Shown here one piece after another: positions 45,241 to 53,711 of a DNA stretch of 64,000 nucleotides (positions within the stretch are counted from its first letter, which is position 1; each line of letters opens with the position of its first letter). The position numbers were made by a program, and so were the translations under genes. The stretch comes from Porphyrobacter sp. ULC335. Its GTDB lineage: Bacteria > Pseudomonadota > Alphaproteobacteria > Sphingomonadales > Sphingomonadaceae. The stretch covers positions 620,001 through 684,000 of the forward strand of contig NZ_CP078091.1 of assembly GCF_025917005.1 (NCBI RefSeq), in the 5' to 3' direction. The notes beneath the pieces were generated by a model. That model was given only the letters and a program-made list of their open reading frames with translations, had not been told where the DNA came from and did not search any database.

Positions 45241-45438
45241 TCAGCCTTTGACAGGCGCGATCACGAACTCGTCCGAAGGGGCAGGGACGGTCTGCGCGGG
45301 GTCGCGCAATTCGGCCGCCTGTGCGGGCGAGGCCACCGCGCCGCTCCAGCTTTCCGCATTCGCGCCGACGATCAGCACGGCTCCGAGAACGAAGCCGATG
45401 CCGAAATTGCGGAACAGGTCAGGAGCAAAGAGACGCAT
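45241..45438 (-). CDS. 65-residue single-span protein cotranscribed with msrA
   Basis: 65 residues. One hydrophobic span or signal (F-G-I-G-F-V-L-G-A-V-L-I-V-G-A at about 11-26) is followed by a hydrophilic tail ending V-I-A-P-V-K-G. The ATG at 45438 lacks a strong ribosome-binding site. It lies four bases ahead of msrA, so it is probably the first gene of that transcript. No family recognised. Confidence 0.6.
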   Translation of the reverse strand: MRLFAPDLFRNFGIGFVLGAVLIVGANAESWSGAVASPAQAAELRDPAQTVPAPSDEFVIAPVKG

Positions 45439-45929
45439 CGGAGGACTCGTGATTCGCGTGGGTTTCCGCAAGTCCTTTGCCCGGCGCCGGATTGCGGCGG
45501 GATGAACTGGCAGCAAGGCCGTATTAGGTTCGTGGCCCTATACTGGTTACGGATCGGCTGAGAAAAAGTTGCAATGCAGCATGACACCGGACGGGCCGTG
45601 CGGCGGTTGCGGCAAAGCGTTCGTCAGCGGGCATCGGCGCTCAGACGACCGGGGCTTTCCTACATTTGCGGGGTGCGGATAGGGTGCACAGGCGGCGAAA
45701 AGCCGGTCTCCGCGGCATTTTGGGTGAGAACCGTTGCAAAAGTGATGAAAGCAGAGGAGTTACAGTAACAAAGGCTGAAGGCGGCGGCTTTCCAGACCCC
45801 ACCTAGAGCGACCTAGACCCCGGTTAGATCCCCTCCAGACCACCGTTAGGGTCACATTCTGACGCCTCAGCCCAAGCCTGACATGACCCCCGCCAATGTA
45901 GGATGGCAAAATGCACCGCCGCTCGCCCC
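45439..45929. other. gene-poor stretch, nothing identified
   Basis: About 490 bases with no convincing gene. Short frames on both strands (for example 45574-45768 plus, 45760-46041 minus) lack start signals, family resemblance or codon structure. A cluster of related words (ACCTAGAG, ACCTAGAC, GGTTAGAT, CGTTAGGG) occurs at 45800-45850. The msrA unit's promoter must lie near its left end. A small RNA or other untranslated function is possible but I see no recognised fold. Confidence 0.5.
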
Positions 45930-46077
45930 TCCACCATCCTGCGGATGGTCCCCCTCCCCTAGAGGGGAGGATCATCGGCCCAAGGGCCGCAAGGCCGACC
46001 GGCCGCCCGCAGGTGCCCGGAGCGTAGCGGAGGAACAGCACCGAGGACGAGGGCGCGGAGGCGCCCTCGCAACCAAG
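45930..46077. repeat. intergenic hairpin cluster, copy 2 of the dispersed element
   Basis: Successive hairpins: ACCATCC-TGC-GGATGGT (45933-45949), CCTCCCCT-AG-AGGGGAGG (45953-45970) and CGAGGGCGC-GGAG-GCGCCCTCG (46048-46069). The words CCGCAGGTGCCCGGA (from 46007), then GCGTAGCG, CACCGAGGACG and the final GCAAC match copy 1 at 29415-29490. In the last hairpin the loop GGAG is identical, while stem pairs 3, 5 and 6 differ in a compensated way. It ends just past the purH stop. Confidence 0.75.
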
Positions 46078-47679
46078 TCAGTGCCTGAAATGCCGCATTC
46101 CGGTGAACACCATTGCCAGCCCGGCACTATCAGCGGCGGCGATCACTTCGTCGTCGCGGATCGAGCCGCCCGGTTGGATCACCGCCGTCGCCCCCGCCTC
46201 GGCAGCCGAGATCAACCCGTCGGCGAAGGGGAAGAAGGCGTCGGAAGCGACCGCGCTGCCCACGGTGCGGGGGGCGGGCCAGCCATAGGTCTCGGCGGCT
46301 TCCTTGGCCTTGATCGCGGCAATGCGCGCCGAATCGCGGCGGTTCATCTGGCCCGCGCCGATCCCGGCAGTCGCGCCGTCCTTGGCATAGACGATCGCGT
46401 TGGACTTCACGTGCCGCGCCACGGTCCAGGCGAACAGGCAGTCCTTCAGCTCCTGATCGGTGGGTGCACGCTTGGTGACGACCTTCAGATCTTCAGGCAG
46501 GATCGCTCCGGCATCGCGCGACTGGATCAACACGCCCCCCGCGATGGTCTTCATCGTCAGGCCGCCCCGGCGCGGATCGGGAAGCTGGCCGCATTCGAGC
46601 AAGCGAAGGTTCTTCTTTCTGGCGAAGATCTCGCGCGCCTCGGCGGAGACGGAGGGGGCGATCACCACCTCGGTGAAGATCGCCGAGATGGCTTCGGCAG
46701 TCGCGGCGTCGAGTTCGGTATTCACCGCAACAATCCCGCCGAAGGCCGACACGGAGTCGCAAGCTAAGGCAGCTTCCCACGCTTCCAGCAGCGAGCCTGA
46801 TTGTGCGACACCGCAGGGGTTGGCGTGCTTGACGATCACGACAGCGGGTTCCTGCCCGGCAAACTCCGCCGCCAGTTCCAGCGCGGCATCGGCGTCGTTC
46901 AAATTGTTGTAGCTCAGCTCCTTGCCCTGCAGCTGTGCCGCCTGCGGAACGCCCTTGGTGCCGACCACTTGCGGCACATAGATCGCCGCCGACTGGTGCG
47001 GGTTTTCGCCATAGCGCAGCGTGTCGGCGCGCTTGAAGGCGAGGGGGAGAGTCTCGGGAAACAGCGTCGGCGTGTCACTCGCGGCGGGCGAGAAGGCGAA
47101 CCAGCTGGCAATCGCAGAATCATAGGCCGCGGTACGGGCATAGGCCTTGCCCGCCATGCGGGTGCGGAAGGCCTGCGTCGTCGCGCCGCCATTGGCGTCC
47201 ATTTCTGCGACCAGCGTGGCATAGTCGGCGGGATCGGTGAGGATGGTGACGAAACCGTGGTTCTTCGCGGCAGAGCGCACCATCGAAGGCCCGCCTATGT
47301 CGATGTTTTCGATCACTTCTTCGCGGCTCGCGCCCTTGGCCACGGTCGCTTCGAAGGGGTAGAGGTTGACCACCACCAGATCGATCGCGCCGATCCCGTG
47401 GGCTTCCATCGCCGCGACATGCTCGGGATTGTCGCGCAGGGCGAGTAGGCCACCATGCACCGTGGGGTGGAGCGTCTTGACCCGCCCGTCCATCATCTCG
47501 GGAAAACCGGTGAGGTCGGAAACGTCCTTCACCGCCAGCCCCGCGTCGCGCAGCGCCTTGGCGGTGCCGCCGGTGCTGACCAGTTCGACACCCTTCGCGG
47601 CGAGCGCCGCGCCCAGTTCAGCCAAACCGCTCTTGTCGGACACTGACAGCAGCGCCCGCCGGATCACATTGTCGCTCAT
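46078..47679 (-). CDS. purH: bifunctional AICAR transformylase/IMP cyclohydrolase
   Basis: 533 residues; the last two steps of IMP synthesis. The N-terminal cyclohydrolase domain begins with [11 protein letters not shown] and has [17 protein letters not shown] near 57; the C-terminal transformylase contains V-K-H-A-N-P-C-G near 285 with the catalytic Lys-His. Last gene of rpe-heparinase-purH (nine bases after the heparinase-like gene), an order I associate with sphingomonads. A repeat hairpin follows the stop. Confidence 0.97.
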   Translation of the reverse strand: MSDNVIRRALLSVSDKSGLAELGAALAAKGVELVSTGGTAKALRDAGLAVKDVSDLTGFPEMMDGRVKTLHPTVHGGLLALRDNPEHVAAMEAHGIGAIDLVVVNLYPFEATVAKGASREEVIENIDIGGPSMVRSAAKNHGFVTILTDPADYATLVAEMDANGGATTQAFRTRMAGKAYARTAAYDSAIASWFAFSPAASDTPTLFPETLPLAFKRADTLRYGENPHQSAAIYVPQVVGTKGVPQAAQLQGKELSYNNLNDADAALELAAEFAGQEPAVVIVKHANPCGVAQSGSLLEAWEAALACDSVSAFGGIVAVNTELDAATAEAISAIFTEVVIAPSVSAEAREIFARKKNLRLLECGQLPDPRRGGLTMKTIAGGVLIQSRDAGAILPEDLKVVTKRAPTDQELKDCLFAWTVARHVKSNAIVYAKDGATAGIGAGQMNRRDSARIAAIKAKEAAETYGWPAPRTVGSAVASDAFFPFADGLISAAEAGATAVIQPGGSIRDDEVIAAADSAGLAMVFTGMRHFRH

Positions 47680-47688
47680 GGCTGAAAT

Positions 47689-49560
47689 CTATCCTGTTTT
47701 CCGTAAGCGCCAGGAGAATTGCCCCCCGCTGCGCAATGCCAGTCCCTCGATCACCAGCTGTTCGGTGGCATGGGGCCGGCCGTCGCCGTCGACCCACAGG
47801 CTGTCCTCGGCAGACAGGGTGATCTCGCCGGCGCCCGCCCTATCGCCGCCCAGCCGGAATTGCCAGAGCCGACCGTCGGGAAGCAGCAGGCTTGCGCCGC
47901 GCTTGTCACCCGACATCTGCACCTCCACCCCGCGCCCCAGATGGAAGCGGATGGCGAAGGCGATCTTGCCGCGCTTGCCGTTCTTGGACGAGGGGACAAG
48001 GATGTCCTCGCCCGCCAATTCGGTGCCGTCGCCCGACAGCGTCAGAATGCGCTGGTGGGTCAGGCCGAAGCGCCCGGCATAGCCATCATGCGCGGCCTCG
48101 ATCCGGGTCGCGTCGCGCGTGCCGGGCCGGGCGATTGCGCGGCGATCAAACTCCACCGTCTCGACCCCCTTGCCGAGTTGCCCGTGGAGCAGGACGGCGG
48201 TGGAATTGGCATTGTCGAGCACCATCGTCGAAAACGCGGCGGTCGCCCGCAGCCCCTGCCCGATGCGTGCGGGAACCTGACCGCCCGCCAGCGCCGCGCC
48301 GCCGCAATTGACGATGATCCGCTGCGGCCCATCGGACAGCTCGAAGGCAAGCGTGGAAGCGCAGCCGACCCGCGCATGCTTGGCGCGCGGCGGCGGAGCG
48401 GTGTCGAATTGCAGCAGGGTCTCGCCCGCCTTGATGCGCTGGTAGCCCCAGCCCGCCGCCGCACCGAGCGGACGGGTGCGCACGCCGCTCGCTTCGATCA
48501 CGGCGTTCACCCGGTCGGCGGAAATCGCACCCTGTCCCTGCCAGCTGCCCAGCGATCCATCGCCATGGCGCAGCGCCAGCAGCGGCGGCACCAGCAGTTC
48601 GCGCATCACCGCCAGCGCGTCGGGCGGGGCAGTCTCTGCCGCTTCGTAACAGGCGATCAGATCGGTCAGCAGGCGGATCGCATCGAGCTGCGCGGCGGGG
48701 CAGCGCGACAGCACGCCGCCATCCTCGCCCACCATATCGCCCAGCGCCTTGACGAGGCCCGCCTCGCCAAAGATCCGCCGCGGCTTTCCGTGCGGGAGCA
48801 GCAATCCGGCCGCCACCACGCCTGCCCAAGCGGCGACCTGCCCGAACCCGGGAGCTTCGCGCGCGGCGCGCTTGTCGAGCCAGCTTGCAGTCTCGCCAAT
48901 CGCCGACAGGAGACGGGATTTGAGCGCCTTGTCCGTGCCTCCCAGCATCAGCGGAGCATGGACCAGCCATGCGACCAGCCGCAAGCCTGCCAGCTCCGCT
49001 TCCCACGCCGGGCCCTTGCCGGGGGTGGAGTGCGCGTGGAGCCACTGCTTGGCGATCCGCTCGGCCACAGCAGCGCCATCGGCACGCGGAGCGCTGGCCG
49101 CCAGATCGGCGAGCCAGCTGAAGGCGTGCACCACCCGCTCCACGCCCGGCGCATGGTGGGCCGAGGGCGAGAAATCGAAGCTCGCAATCGGCAGGCGCGC
49201 ACCGTGGATCAGAAAATGTCCGGCGCGCAGCGCGGTGCCGGCAGCCCGGTCGCCGCGATTGGGGCTTTCGACCGTCGCCAGCACGCGCAAGGCCTGCGGA
49301 CGGCGGAACGGGGCGGCGATGGCATGACCAGGAATGCCGATGCGATAGGCGAAGCGGATCAGCGCCTCGCCCGGGCCGGACTTGACCGCGATGACATCGG
49401 ACAGGGCCAGCGCGCGCGACGGTTCTTCGGGCGGCGGGGGCGGGGCAGGTTCGGCGCCCGGTTCGGCCCCGGCAGCCAGTGTCAGCAGCGGCGCCTCTCC
49501 GACCCGCTCCACCAGCGCATCGGCGCGGGTGCCGGCCGGGGTGCGCAGCAGCGTCGCCAT
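47689..49560 (-). CDS. heparinase II/III family protein
   Basis: 623 residues. The N-terminal helical part (Y-R-I-G-I-P-G-H, I-H-G-A-R-L-P-I, F-S-W-L-A-D-L, W-L-V-H-A-P-L-M) and the C-terminal beta-sandwich (H-D-G-Y-A-G-R-F-G-L-T-H-Q-R near residue 505) are those of the heparinase II/III-like family of polysaccharide lyases. The natural substrate in bacteria that lack heparin is unknown. The ATG at 49560 shares a base with the rpe stop (TAATG). A Pro/Glu-rich linker lies near residues 35-50. Confidence 0.85.
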   Translation of the reverse strand: MATLLRTPAGTRADALVERVGEAPLLTLAAGAEPGAEPAPPPPPEEPSRALALSDVIAVKSGPGEALIRFAYRIGIPGHAIAAPFRRPQALRVLATVESPNRGDRAAGTALRAGHFLIHGARLPIASFDFSPSAHHAPGVERVVHAFSWLADLAASAPRADGAAVAERIAKQWLHAHSTPGKGPAWEAELAGLRLVAWLVHAPLMLGGTDKALKSRLLSAIGETASWLDKRAAREAPGFGQVAAWAGVVAAGLLLPHGKPRRIFGEAGLVKALGDMVGEDGGVLSRCPAAQLDAIRLLTDLIACYEAAETAPPDALAVMRELLVPPLLALRHGDGSLGSWQGQGAISADRVNAVIEASGVRTRPLGAAAGWGYQRIKAGETLLQFDTAPPPRAKHARVGCASTLAFELSDGPQRIIVNCGGAALAGGQVPARIGQGLRATAAFSTMVLDNANSTAVLLHGQLGKGVETVEFDRRAIARPGTRDATRIEAAHDGYAGRFGLTHQRILTLSGDGTELAGEDILVPSSKNGKRGKIAFAIRFHLGRGVEVQMSGDKRGASLLLPDGRLWQFRLGGDRAGAGEITLSAEDSLWVDGDGRPHATEQLVIEGLALRSGGQFSWRLRKTG

Positions 49561-50222
49561 TACCTCGCGCCCTTCAGCGCCGCGATATTGGCGGCATAGG
49601 CATCCGGCCCGCCCTTGAAGGTGGCCGAGCCTGCGACCAGCACATCGGCCCCCGCCTCGACACACATGCGCGCGGTTTCGGCATTCACGCCGCCATCAAC
49701 CTCGAGATGGATGCCGCGGCCCGAGCGCGTGATCATCGAGCGGATGCGCGCGACCTTCTCCAGCTGCGAAGCGATGAAGCTCTGCCCGCCGAAGCCGGGG
49801 TTGACGCTCATCACCAGGATAAGGTCGGCAAGGTCCATCAGATTGTCGAGCACCTCAACCGGCGTACCCGGATTGATCACCACGCCCGCCTTCTTGCCCA
49901 GCGCCTTGATCGCCTGCAGCGTGCGGTGGATGTGCGGTCCGGCCTCGGGGTGGACGGTGATGATGTCGGCCCCGGCATCGGCGAAGGCCTGAAGGTAGGG
50001 ATCGACTGGTGCGATCATCAGATGGACGTCGAACGGCTTGGTCGTGTGCGGACGCAGCGCCTTCACGACGTCAGAGCCGATGGTGATGTTCGGCACGAAA
50101 TGCCCGTCCATCACGTCGATATGGATCCAGTCTGCCCCCGCCGCATCGACTGCGCGCACCTCTTCCCCCAACCGAGCGAAATCGGCCGACAGGATCGAAG
50201 GGGAAATCAAGGGTGCAGGCAT
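49560..50222 (-). CDS. rpe: ribulose-phosphate 3-epimerase
   Basis: 220 residues; interconverts ribulose-5-phosphate and xylulose-5-phosphate in the pentose phosphate pathway. The TIM-barrel has P-S-I-L-S-A-D near the start, [18 protein letters not shown] near 31, [11 protein letters not shown] near 136 and E-V-D-G-G-V near 173. I begin at the ATG at 50222, where the family begins; the open frame extends 58 codons upstream without resemblance. Coupled to the heparinase-like gene by TAATG. Confidence 0.96.
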   Translation of the reverse strand: MPAPLISPSILSADFARLGEEVRAVDAAGADWIHIDVMDGHFVPNITIGSDVVKALRPHTTKPFDVHLMIAPVDPYLQAFADAGADIITVHPEAGPHIHRTLQAIKALGKKAGVVINPGTPVEVLDNLMDLADLILVMSVNPGFGGQSFIASQLEKVARIRSMITRSGRGIHLEVDGGVNAETARMCVEAGADVLVAGSATFKGGPDAYAANIAALKGAR

Positions 50223-50446
50223 GGCGTTGGCAGGAAGCCTCTCTGTGACGCTCTGCCAGCCATACGGGAGCCGCGAATCAGCAAACAAGGCGTAACCGCA
50301 GTCTTTTCCACCGTGAATGGCAGGTGCGTTGCCAATTAAGCCGCAATTCAGGCGCACTGCGCCATTGCGCAGGCGATATCCCGATGGCTGCGACATTGCT
50401 GCCCTGCTTGCGCGCCACCCCTCTTCCGCTTAACCATGAGACGCCC

Positions 50447-50995
50447 ATGACCGGTTTACCGCTTAACTCCCGCCTGTCCGACCTTGCCCGCCGCCCGGCG
50501 GTGGCAGGTGTGGTGGCGGGTATTGCGCTGGCAGGTGCGATCACCGCGCCGCTGGCAGCGCAGGGTGCCAGCTATGGACGCATCGTGACCAATGACCTTG
50601 GCCAATGCGCCGCGGGCAAGGGTCCGGCGGTGCGGATCACGGTGACGGGCCTGAAGTCTTCGGACGGCCATCTGTTCGTGCGCACCTACTACGCCCGGAG
50701 CGGCGATTGGCTGGTGAGCAAGCGTTACACAATTCGCGTGGATGCACGGCCGCAGAAGGGCAGCACGACAGTGTGCGTGCCGCTGCCCGCGGCTGGCGAT
50801 TATGCCATCGCGGTGCAGCACGACGCCAATGGCAACCGCAAGACCGATTTCTCGACCGACGGGGCGGGCATGTCGAACAATCCGAAGATCAAGAAGATCC
50901 TCGGCCTGGTTCCGCGTCCGCCGGGGCTTGAGAAGGTGCGCTTCAGCGCAGGCGCCGGGGTCACCAGCATGACGATCGCCATACAGTATATGTAA
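50447..50995 (+). CDS. DUF2141 exported protein
   Basis: 182 residues with a signal or anchor (V-A-G-V-V-A-G-I-A-L-A-G-A-I-T-A at about 19-34, cleavage near A-A-Q-G). The rest fits DUF2141, a small beta-sandwich: V-R-I-T-V-T-G-L-K-S-S-D-G-H-L-F-V-R, then A-V-Q-H-D-A-N-G-N-R-K-T-D. The H-D-x-N-x-N-x-K-x-D segment suggests a bound cation. Function unknown. Several in-frame ATGs exist (50384, 50447); the later one best fits a signal peptide. A paralogue is at 63054. Confidence 0.8.
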   Translation: MTGLPLNSRLSDLARRPAVAGVVAGIALAGAITAPLAAQGASYGRIVTNDLGQCAAGKGPAVRITVTGLKSSDGHLFVRTYYARSGDWLVSKRYTIRVDARPQKGSTTVCVPLPAAGDYAIAVQHDANGNRKTDFSTDGAGMSNNPKIKKILGLVPRPPGLEKVRFSAGAGVTSMTIAIQYM

Positions 50996-51000
50996 GGCGG

Positions 51001-51915
51001 TTAGCCGCCGCTGCGTTGGCGGCGGCGGTGACGCCTCAGGTCGAGCAGCACCTGCGGTGCCGCCAGCAGCGGAAAGCGCTCGCGGAACGGGGTGACGGCG
51101 ACCGGCATCCCGGTATGCCGCTCGATCTTCCACGCGGCGTAGCGGGCCGCACCCTCGAAAGTGGTGCTGGCCTTGACCAGTCGCAGCAGGTTGAGCGGCT
51201 TGCCGAGACGGCGACGGCGGCTCCACCAGCTCAAGATGCGCGCGCGTTCGGCCGGCATCAGGCGCGGTGTCAGGATCGTGCCGTGCTGGCCGGGCGGAAT
51301 GCCCCCCGCCTCCAGCGCCAGCGGCAGCAAGCCCGCGAAGTGATCGGCATTGACGCTGAGGATATCATTCTCCCGCCCGCCTTTCTCGACGCGGAACTCC
51401 GCGCTGTAAGTGGCGCGGAACAGCGTGCGCCAATATTCCTCCGCCGTGCCGCTGACCGGGCCCAAGGCGGCGGCAAGCCGCGCGGCGGTGGTGGCGGCCG
51501 AGGCGATGGCGGCAATCACCTCGCCGCGGGCGGCATCATCCGCCGCCCAGATCAATGCGCTCGGCTGGACGAAGCGCGCCCAGATGGTGGTGTCGGTCAG
51601 ATCGCCGCTGGCCGCCTTGGCGAAGGTGGAGAGCGTCATGGTCGCCACCTTGGCGCGCAGGGTCGTGCCCTCATGCTCGCGCTCGTGATAGCTGACCGTG
51701 GGCCAGATCGCGCTCTCCCGCTGGCCGGGCAGTAGGATGTAGAAATCGAGCACACCTTCGAGCGATCCGGTGCGCAGGTTCGATCCGTAGAACAGCACCG
51801 CGCGCGCGCCTGCGGCATCCGCCAGGGCGCGGGCAAAGGTGGCAACGGCAGGATCGACGGGGACAGTGAGGCGCGCGGCAATCCGTTCGCCGAGCGCCGA
51901 AGGTTCACCGGTCAT
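51001..51915 (-). CDS. hypothetical protein, possible Tam41-like nucleotidyltransferase
   Basis: 304 residues, no signal or membrane span. V-L-F-Y-G-S-N-L-R-T-G-S-L-E-G-V-L-D-F near residues 40-58 resembles a nucleotidyltransferase G-S-x(11)-D motif, and I-W-A-R-F-V-Q-P-S near 111 recalls the G-R-x-x-K-P segment of Tam41/Mmp37, the mitochondrial CDP-diacylglycerol synthase. It overlaps the start region of a diacylglycerol-kinase-like gene as ATGA, which would fit a kinase that makes a phosphatidate-like lipid followed by an enzyme that activates it with CTP. The family call is tentative and made by eye. Confidence 0.5.
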   Translation of the reverse strand: MTGEPSALGERIAARLTVPVDPAVATFARALADAAGARAVLFYGSNLRTGSLEGVLDFYILLPGQRESAIWPTVSYHEREHEGTTLRAKVATMTLSTFAKAASGDLTDTTIWARFVQPSALIWAADDAARGEVIAAIASAATTAARLAAALGPVSGTAEEYWRTLFRATYSAEFRVEKGGRENDILSVNADHFAGLLPLALEAGGIPPGQHGTILTPRLMPAERARILSWWSRRRRLGKPLNLLRLVKASTTFEGAARYAAWKIERHTGMPVAVTPFRERFPLLAAPQVLLDLRRHRRRQRSGG

Positions 51916-52940
51916 GGTGCGACGAAGGCGAGCTCCGGTCCCTGTTCGATGCGGTAATCACCCGGCGGGAAGGCCTCGCCATCAAGGATGAACTGGTCGT
52001 CGATCGACAGGTTGAAATGGGTCGCCGCGACCTGGTGGATGCCGCGCTCGCGCAGCCCGTTCCTGATCTTGCCGATCAGCACGAGCGGCACCAGCGCTGT
52101 GGTGCGGCGCGAGATCTGGTCAACCGCCACCAGCTTCAACCCGCTCTTGAGCGCGCCGAAAGGCTTGATCCCGGCCGGAAGCCGTTCGAGCGTCGAAGCG
52201 AACAAGAGCTGGCGCCGTTCCGGATCGCCCGACCCGCTATGCGCCATCGGCGCATCCGACGCGCCGAGGCCGATCCGCATCCGCGCGCCCCGACGCCATG
52301 GATTGTTGCGTCCTGCGAACAGCGATTGCAGCAGCGCCCACATGCCGGTGACGCCCACGACCATGCTGTTGAAAGCGCCAAGCTTGTGCGCGCTCTGCCC
52401 CGCCTGGATCGATTTGGTGAAGGCTCCTGCGCCCATGATGAAGCCTGCCACGCGCTTGCCGGGTTCGTCGGCGGGGGAGACCGCAATCGGGCGGCGGTAC
52501 ACGCGGGTGCCGTGATCAAGCGCGTCGATCGCGTCCTGCAGGCTCCAGTCGTCGGGCACGCCGAGGTCGACGGTCAGCGCATTGGTCTTGCCCTTGGGGA
52601 GCACGGCGACGGTCGGCCAGTCATCGCCGAAGATCGCCTGTCCGCAGGTCAGCACGTCGCGCACAGTGCCATCCCCGCCGTTGATGACGAGCAGGTCGAT
52701 GCCCTTGGCGGCGAATTCGGCCAGCGCTTCGGGCAGTTGCGCGCGGGCGCGGGGCTGGGCGATGTGCACGTGCGGGCACAAGCCGCAGTCGAAATCGGCC
52801 CCCAGATTGCGGTGGCTGCGCGGATTGTAGATCACACCCACGGTCGGCGCCTGCCCCGCATCGCGCACCCGGCGGACACGCGTTTTGCCTGCGGGATCGA
52901 CCCGCGGGATTTGCGCAAATTCATAGATCGGGGTGGCCAT
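51912..52940 (-). CDS. diacylglycerol/sphingosine-kinase-like lipid kinase
   Basis: 342 residues. The DAGK catalytic pattern is present: V-G-V-I-Y-N-P-R-S near 34, V-I-N-G-G-D-G-T-V-R-D near 85 (ATP-binding G-G-D-G-T) and V-L-P-K-G-K-T-N-A-L near 113. Usual members read P-x-G-T-x-N; here K replaces one position. It should phosphorylate a lipid alcohol such as diacylglycerol or a sphingoid base; sphingomonads make sphingolipids, so either is possible. First gene of a two-gene unit with the Tam41-like gene. Confidence 0.85.
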   Translation of the reverse strand: MATPIYEFAQIPRVDPAGKTRVRRVRDAGQAPTVGVIYNPRSHRNLGADFDCGLCPHVHIAQPRARAQLPEALAEFAAKGIDLLVINGGDGTVRDVLTCGQAIFGDDWPTVAVLPKGKTNALTVDLGVPDDWSLQDAIDALDHGTRVYRRPIAVSPADEPGKRVAGFIMGAGAFTKSIQAGQSAHKLGAFNSMVVGVTGMWALLQSLFAGRNNPWRRGARMRIGLGASDAPMAHSGSGDPERRQLLFASTLERLPAGIKPFGALKSGLKLVAVDQISRRTTALVPLVLIGKIRNGLRERGIHQVAATHFNLSIDDQFILDGEAFPPGDYRIEQGPELAFVAP

Positions 52941-53134
52941 GCTCGTCCTATACGTGTCGGAAAACTAACTTTCTACCGCAATCTTGACCCGGAACTGTAA
53001 CGCTTCGGCGCCTCGACATCGGGGCCACATCGGGTTTCCGCGCGCGAAAACAAGGATGCGTGCGGTCGGGCATGGCCACCGTGCGACGAACGTTTTGCCA
53101 GAACTTCCTACGACAACGGCCCGGGCGGGATCGG

Positions 53135-53575
53135 CTACTCGCCGCCCTCCAATGTACGGATCGTGAACTGGCTGACCAGCCGCTGCACACCGGGCAGGGC
53201 CGACAGAATCTCGCGGTGGATGCGCTCGTAACTGTCGTCGTCGCGCACCAGCACCTTGACGAGATAGTCCGATTGGCCGCTCATCAGATAGGCCTCCACC
53301 GCCTGCGGAGTGTCCGCCAGCGCGTCTTCGAAGGCGAGCATGGTCGCCTGCCGCTGGTCGGTGAGAGTGACCTGCACGAACACGGTCGAGGGATTACCCC
53401 GCGCCGCCTTGGACAACCGCGCGCGGTATCCGGTGATCGCCCCGCTTTCCTCCAGCGCCTTCACCCGCCGGTGCGCGGCAGAGGGCGACAGGCCGACGCG
53501 CTCCCCCAGCTGCTCTCCGGTGAGGCGCGAGTCAGCCGCCAGCAGATCAAGAATTTTCCGGTCGATGCGGTCCAT
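53135..53575 (-). CDS. Lrp/AsnC family transcriptional regulator
   Basis: 146 residues. An N-terminal helix-turn-helix (I-D-R-K-I-L-D-L-L-A-A-D-S-R, V-G-L-S-P-S-A-A-H-R-R-V-K-A-L-E) precedes the RAM effector-binding domain (Y-L-M-S-G-Q-S-D-Y-L-V-K-V). It is divergent from alanine dehydrogenase, so it is very likely the alanine-responsive regulator of that gene (AldR-like). The ATG at 53575 has no ribosome-binding site; the frame also allows a GTG at 53608. Repeated sites lie over its start region. Confidence 0.92.
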   Translation of the reverse strand: MDRIDRKILDLLAADSRLTGEQLGERVGLSPSAAHRRVKALEESGAITGYRARLSKAARGNPSTVFVQVTLTDQRQATMLAFEDALADTPQAVEAYLMSGQSDYLVKVLVRDDDSYERIHREILSALPGVQRLVSQFTIRTLEGGE

Positions 53576-53577
53576 GC

Positions 53578-53619
53578 GCGAAATCCATGCGACATTTGCC
53601 CGCACCACGCAAGATTTGC
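53578..53619. promoter_or_regulatory. three phased Lrp/AsnC-type sites before ald
   Basis: GCGACATTTGC (53589-53599) and GCAAGATTTGC (53609-53619) share GC(A/G)A-x-ATTTGC and are 20 bases apart; a weaker copy, GCGAAATCCAT (53578-53588), lies 11 bases before the first. Spacings near one and two helical turns put them on about one face of the DNA, as expected for an octameric Lrp-type protein. Confidence 0.55.
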
Positions 53620-53711
53620 GCGCGCAGAGGCCGGCCCAAGCCGATCATTGCGAAGAATGCGCGGGCCCTTCCTGCTAAACCGCGCGCCAGAGAACAAGCA
53701 GGAGAGAGATC

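Noticed and set aside
45574..45768. 64-codon plus-strand frame as a gene
   Set aside because: No ribosome-binding site, very basic low-complexity product, no recognisable domain; left as part of the gene-free stretch.
45760..46041. 93-codon minus-strand frame as a gene
   Set aside because: It runs through the dispersed repeat hairpins and has no start signal; composition follows the repeat.
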